Part shown: piece by piece, positions 63,401 to 64,000 of the stretch
Layout: each line of letters starts with the position of its first letter
Numbering within the stretch: the first letter of the stretch is position 1
Assembly (NCBI RefSeq): GCF_002797975.1
Contig: NZ_PGET01000001.1
Span: 2,356,001-2,420,000 of the forward strand
Direction: 5' to 3'
Length of the DNA stretch: 64,000 nt
DNA from: [Clostridium] celerecrescens 18A
GTDB taxonomy: Bacteria > Bacillota > Clostridia > Lachnospirales > Lachnospiraceae
Made by a program: the position numbers and the translations under genes
The notes under the pieces: generated by a model
What the model was told of the DNA's origin: nothing
The model's input: the letters and a program-made list of their open reading frames with translations, nothing else
Database searches by the model: none

Positions 63401-64000
63401 ATAAATCGTAATATCCGAAGAATCCAGTCCTTCTTTCTCCATCAGCTCCTTTGTACGCTCAATTGCCTTTGCAAGAGTTTTTACAGGCTTTGCAGGACTC
63501 AGCCCATTGGCAGTATCTTTCCCCATTTTTGCCCTGGATGGAGTTGCATTGGACGCGGTTGCTGTGGCATTCGAAGCGGTTGCCAGTTCTGCAGGCAGCT
63601 GACCACCCGGATTCCAATAAATTGCATATCCATCATCATCCAAAGGTTCTAACGGCAGAGTTTCCTTAATGCGGCCTCCTCCACCCTCAATAGGTTCTAA
63701 TGGCAATGTTTCTTCAATACGGTCTGTTCCATCTTCAACTGGTTCTAATGGCAGAGTTTCCTCAATACGGTCTGTTCCATCTTCCATTGGTTCTAATGGC
63801 AGAGTTTCCTCAATGCGGTCTGTTCCATCTTCCATTGGTCCTGACGGCAGAGTTTCCTCTACGCGGTCTGTTTCATCTTCAACCGGTTCTGGCGCCTGAG
63901 TCTCCTCCATGGGGTCTGCTCCATCTTCAGTTATATCTGAAGATGGCATTTCCTCTATCCGTTCATATTCCATTGATGTGGTTTCTGCCAGAATCATAAG
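51458..64000 (-). CDS. Giant modular beta-helix surface protein (5' end outside window)
   Basis: At least 4,180 residues are encoded; the frame is open to the window edge, so the signal peptide is missing. A repeat region (about residues 22-118) is followed by eight modules. Each module starts with a cap such as VYLDSVNGKDTNTGLKPSQ, IYIDGTNGIDDQG-like or VYLSGSGNDANSGNTPSTAV, then a V-K-T/S-F/L-x-x-A helix, then a right-handed beta-helix with turns such as NNRAGRGGGIYAYGSS. Cap positions in DNA are near 63550, 62500, 61700, 58960, 56380, 55030, 54110 and 53020. The C-terminal 220 residues form a beta-sandwich-like domain with KNKGIYDAKVSISEFENKT and TSGNFTFIGAVGNGFVDKYM. The protein ends VEIVPPRRSP, without an LPxTG motif or membrane helix. 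It is the first visible gene of the sortase locus. Confidence 0.88.
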   Translation of the reverse strand, partial: LMILAETTSMEYERIEEMPSSDITEDGADPMEETQAPEPVEDETDRVEETLPSGPMEDGTDRIEETLPLEPMEDGTDRIEETLPLEPVEDGTDRIEETLPLEPIEGGGGRIKETLPLEPLDDDGYAIYWNPGGQLPAELATASNATATASNATPSRAKMGKDTANGLSPAKPVKTLAKAIERTKELMEKEGLDSSDITIYAMNPMEVADGELYVLNAGNIRIASWPERPYESDALFYVNGGQLTLMNALLEAEDPAYEPDETELVYVRGGVLQMGQNVNINGCVVMDYRSELEDIEWKEDTASPSNAVDTDHTAAVENERIEKTLPLQPLASTVSQAKETGKTSFHIDDYSLDTDEENVELMVDKMSVSTWRDPMIELMEGFDGGGGEYLLEVKDDGKAESQELVTTLYADDATEDEFLGYFTLAGSDNWNLQVETTAAAQLRDTGSENNIMSRSFPFEEDTLTSKILIASRSLGEAKVIYWNPGAAMTIDGESYPAGDDVLYDGSNPRAPLKTWRAAAEEAKKSNGIVVAMRSLNLGDENAGQYLEQLPGGEFYLASAEASLITPLGTWNSTAQPAIIVPENKALIVENLYLGGMYDNSGNETEAQTILVNEGDLIIEKNVRTEEKGYIQINAFLDLANHPVQVCSVDSIHDGDLRIFFGGINKNVAYRYVDVVIPGGDLKSSITDDADPIAKADSVGQALLGRMKLHSTNRSVANGGLSSIDWSLRQDTVEDDSIVNAQNIELYAVYYFDGIYIDGVDGDDRNYGASCDYPVKTWARARAIWQDEMAKSLQARQDASGMALDKIEADYPMPEVIYICNTVTVDTASEPEWELETRYDYAKGTDVKTEVVSHIDKIASQGEGNTVPRHEVPKNLIKITGSGVLSIRNVFIRNMVDDTDSVTIKVEAGGTLNLRGETTLNGTRLKSTGFDQKDLTLGNHITVTGGSRFVMEPDWTGSIENREQGVVAAGSSTTVEMNNGFIQKNNSYRADYYTAGITTHKAGGGVVLSDGARFTMNGGTITGNQTYQYGAGVYLVDAGTSFIMNKGKITGNSILTYQISGTNSTVLFSKGVGIFADTGTIVNIGDGDGEQEDTVISNNKSYFAYGTGIYTNGSLNIDHAAISDNEAGGVYKSYTNVNLGVGIYVGADGKLAMNSGLVNGNHGAFTTYGYVKGVGIYIDAGTNSHTITGSSITANQTGYEYFTDSDVYNYNQGGGIYLAGGNTLTITDTTVSNNRAGRGGGIYAYGSSGKDIALTLKESIIEENEARSSRASSYGDTGGIYFYGYGTLTLEDGTKIVNNSATVSTGGLYIGGASVTSAHTYMMATTPGAIEISGNKITNTGSYGTYGGGITHSGGSWHAENVWISNNEAVTQGGGIYSSSSTSYSYFRNMMISDNRAGDGAALAINSGRYYMKDSSITDNTATNRGGGIYTSSTSAYVYLSESEDGKFEIKDNYADYGGGIAITTGYSFMMDISGPIQNSAAVQGSNFYLSGYAYIDIFKGHFKQPVPSKQVEGVYNIYIDDTSTSTYSKNFDFSKVTADKKEGADPDVIFLNSGSSFLTELAAPSDDNAAYGAFPIDLNKEVFQSGSVVLKPLGNAVTRAMMEPNADLSGSVQVNRPYPALLSAMGNLDHFRGGELPRRSVLGGFRDAVYPTRTNVIIVGQGVYLAGFKSDGTGGNDSNGGTSPADAVATFDKAKEVLQKRINETALHESTLPEEEREGFAPFIYICGQVDINANESWELNYEDPLYTDVNEYYAIAEVRNGTQVYEPQVRRFASFVRQPMIKVGNGSNAVSFTTGRLIIDGMADTVVLADQSSYSPVIYGSAGTLVTLTGDSMIRNNYYSALDIYGEVTLSGENGEVNKQLYNNQSQYTVRLYGSAKMSMLGEAKIITDNTVEKVTSFSGYAIWMGGANVSVSMEGNSAIMQGPGSTLLNSYLIYSTYANTSVQMKGNARLEVGNAVSGVIYFSGSDSSVDMTEDASIATMGGANWQYGIYGCANFSLTMSDRANITYGGYRSTTTYGVYLSPTSTTTASVKMQDHAAIILDGTATGTSYWFYGILVNNGISPKIELLNNSRITGNPNIISLTCGIITNSSSAKDVRILLNMEADGSEEESASITDMSHGIYLGAAENSTVSMGKKALITGGTDGIYLTGRSSATSTANILMKDYSRIYKTTYGIYFYQVNSSPINIRMENHAAIEQNNMGIAEATVTGSTSYGASQVNVEMFGDSRISGNSSSGIQLVHTQSNWSESTGYQKITLNDNAMIGGSNYYSSTDAASGNQGAGIYANGPVQVTMNGTAKISGNGTTVNNGSTASSGIYLTRSTTASYHRAGTARITLNDLASICDNKGGGVYAATIGDSTTSYHNEVIIELNGMKDDGSFSTPSIQGNTDAVYLGADAILRLKGEALVKISDSPYASSSYVARAIDNYGYIELDGRSTVEGLIYMNNSIKPITMTHAATGQAPKYNLHLVEGFAGKTVVQPDMVGITDLTGAGSQLAYFHKTSADGMAAMRPIVELSPNLVLLGENNVYLSGSGNDANSGNTPSTAVKTFKRARELLRGGGYYTTGANIIICTSTVNVLAEDDDWSFDPGGFVTNSLSGNRWQPLVTRYEGYGGILITLYDSTSTVYASTVTFKDITIDGGSANGIVLTTALNDQLLMIGRGRTAVLGEGAVFQNNKAVTTTYSDYSALGVKVYGGTLEMNGGTIRNIVRQTSGTFSNYWFASAAMVQGVSTAYPGNLIMKSGQIINNELNAPNAQGTSARIGTIYIHSTTSAPSGMEMRGGLIENNKVVSRDTNPGAAGAIVNYDGAVTISGGIIRGNEGGCGSAIFHQGINSTSQLIFSGGQISSNTTNATGQQSINKYSPIFVMQKGFELCGGGADISDSIYLYQTLSAIKVSDHIYQTGRSYRVYLNQGTSYFRKGSVVVEPDGNKVTNVGSYLPYFDVRSNPYVLDRGRTSNLAGNVSGVKEEQCLILMKAVYLDSVNGKDTNTGLKPSQAVKSFTKAKSVGVLTTHGTTEHYVIYVCGKATNTSSESVWTLPETAYMCRYTGFPVYESDGTETPELERAYYGYLIQPDYNLTFKDIPIQGRRSTDSTVSNGDSLVNILTGISVTVESGAVFLNNNNSGNYIAEDGFVDNLSSKGGAFQVAERGILTIDGGEIKGNNATYGSAIYLNASESNPSSFGQLHLTGSPVISGKVYLNGTANATSAYIQPDAAYVPSSALQVSVSNDYNGRPLIRYKDGTVPGETELKYYSFDDAIKALYDIVNNSSNASILELSLRRVIYLDGQNGSDDLGHDGTTPDKAFKTLKRTFEEIGNQAGTNGVLIYIVDTLDITGGTSEPSDIQLMNIKVYNNDGTSHYEGYYKDSDDTVNIRGQVYFKRYSQPKGYDADDPVYDGYSNETLLDSLFYIGNGGKLTLSGIYLDGHSISSDSINPTLVAPAVVAQSPLITVKGSGVLQCYRAEGVSNGVPTATLFINNFNEKNKNGPEYIVGHLNDSDIMEGSSAGIELLDGGTCILEYTEFSNLALGDQVISGGSDVYSNGYLHFSRYTNFGGSVFLEGFGTKEANHDTSRYLTVDVYGTPIQNNFHVMVRDSYMGRDMVHYQVGINATANDAGYFLLEERVKDFFCLSNRSGYPHILELQVPVAVYIDGTNGIDDQGDRFAGSTPKFPVKTLARAFELLKTRGGNTIYVVGTIQVNSDIQMTGQSYIGTGGAVMLGSTNKINIVRYVQPDFAVQDPVAGAAAEYDVEDYTGVLLNVRDGATAQFSANVYFDGHSEPKTSVDLPIGAVVSRNGEAKAPLITVEKGGALSLLSNVTLYNNNNTYDQENDLNGQNGGAISNRGTTTVDGTLFENNKAAKGSVAYQDGTFTIVSAPDKLAGHQNTFYLTTVNTGTAENPVWGTDHVIQTAVEIPENQIFEIDMDHAVKGRDVVQFTSGSAYNPNADAEHEHFRLGSTVPENLFLVEAEANPYVLELQDWEILKVEVPADIYLVVRRRGSYDSTNKLMSVNDSSAGMDLFTAPEYTIKNKGIYDAKVSISEFENKTLEADITTDPAYLMNLTASAAVTTAENDLYLAVKGLDDAIGGTGFNIAETSLQPYAESMVTAAPIVLGTLKTQTSGNFTFIGAVGNGFVDKYMDASFPIEGSTKAEVQEYMDGTSNSGVINARAKYLLKYKVEIVPPRRSP
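63645..63932 (-). repeat. Six 48-bp tandem repeats in the giant surface protein gene
   Basis: Units begin with GGTTCT at 63645, 63693, 63741, 63789, 63837 and 63885, exactly 48 bp apart. The encoded 16-residue unit is EDGTDRIEETLPLEPM with small changes; the outer copies are more diverged. A further diverged copy (VENERIEKTLPLQP) lies near 63010-63050. Confidence 0.92.

Noticed and set aside
63645..63932. Possible CRISPR-like repeat array
   Set aside because: The units are contiguous with no spacers, are in frame with the coding sequence and encode a 16-residue repeat.
63669..63999. Plus-strand frames with regular repeats
   Set aside because: They are mirror images of the 48-bp repeats in the giant surface gene.

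Overview
This window looks like chromosomal DNA of an anaerobic Gram-positive Clostridia, most likely a Lachnospiraceae (Lacrimispora/Lachnoclostridium-like). That is an inference. It rests on strong AGGAGG ribosome binding sites, a split GcvPA/GcvPB glycine cleavage operon behind a tandem glycine riboswitch, an EFR1-type flavodoxin-ferredoxin, a GrdB-related protein, a MupG-containing PTS operon, a class B sortase with an LPKTG surface protein, and many AraC regulators. No rRNA or tRNA genes, CRISPR arrays or intact transposons were found.

Layout. 1-2.6 kb (+): the end of an APC permease, a GNAT acetyltransferase and an EFR1 ferredoxin. 2.6-6.9 kb (-): a small conserved protein, a UGT-like glycosyltransferase with its PadR regulator behind a double palindromic operator, a kdpE pseudogene, a nitroreductase and a beta-propeller glycosidase-like protein. 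6.9-12.5 kb: the L-fucose operon (fucI, FGGY kinase, fucA, fucU; -) with a divergent AraC regulator. 12.6-14.7 kb (-): a C45-type Ntn hydrolase and an AraC-GyrI regulator. 14.9-21.9 kb (-): riboswitch, gcvT, gcvH, gcvPA, gcvPB, lplA, lpdA. 22.2-30.4 kb: an AgrC-like GHKL kinase (+), a PAS/GAF/GGDEF protein (-), an AraC regulator (+) and a heterodimeric ABC exporter (-). 30.4-35 kb: an unexplained short element with a perfect terminator; then a sulfur (or selenium) operon (-) made of a YeeE/YedE transporter split into two genes around a TusA gene, followed by a thioredoxin reductase fused to a thioredoxin-like domain without CxxC. A divergent LysR gene overlaps a second tusA at its tail.

35.1-43.5 kb (-) holds a sugar PTS cluster: an HPr paralogue with altered key residues, a MupG/DUF871 glycosidase, a PRD regulator, EIIA, EIIB, EIIC, a GrdB N-terminal-domain protein, a glycosylasparaginase and an M20 dipeptidase. 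The same palindrome stands before mupG and before EIIA. The gene set suggests salvage of an amino sugar joined to amino acids (muropeptide or GlcNAc-Asn-like), which is inference.

44.1-64 kb (-) holds a surface-display locus. It runs from a giant modular beta-helix protein (over 4,179 residues, 5' end outside the window) through a membrane-anchored accessory protein, a class B sortase, a cyclophilin lipoprotein, a second related accessory protein and a 64-residue protein, to a 1,440-residue beta-helix/InlB-repeat protein ending in LPKTG. The genes are tightly packed or overlapping and probably form one operon. It is the strongest candidate here for an undescribed system.
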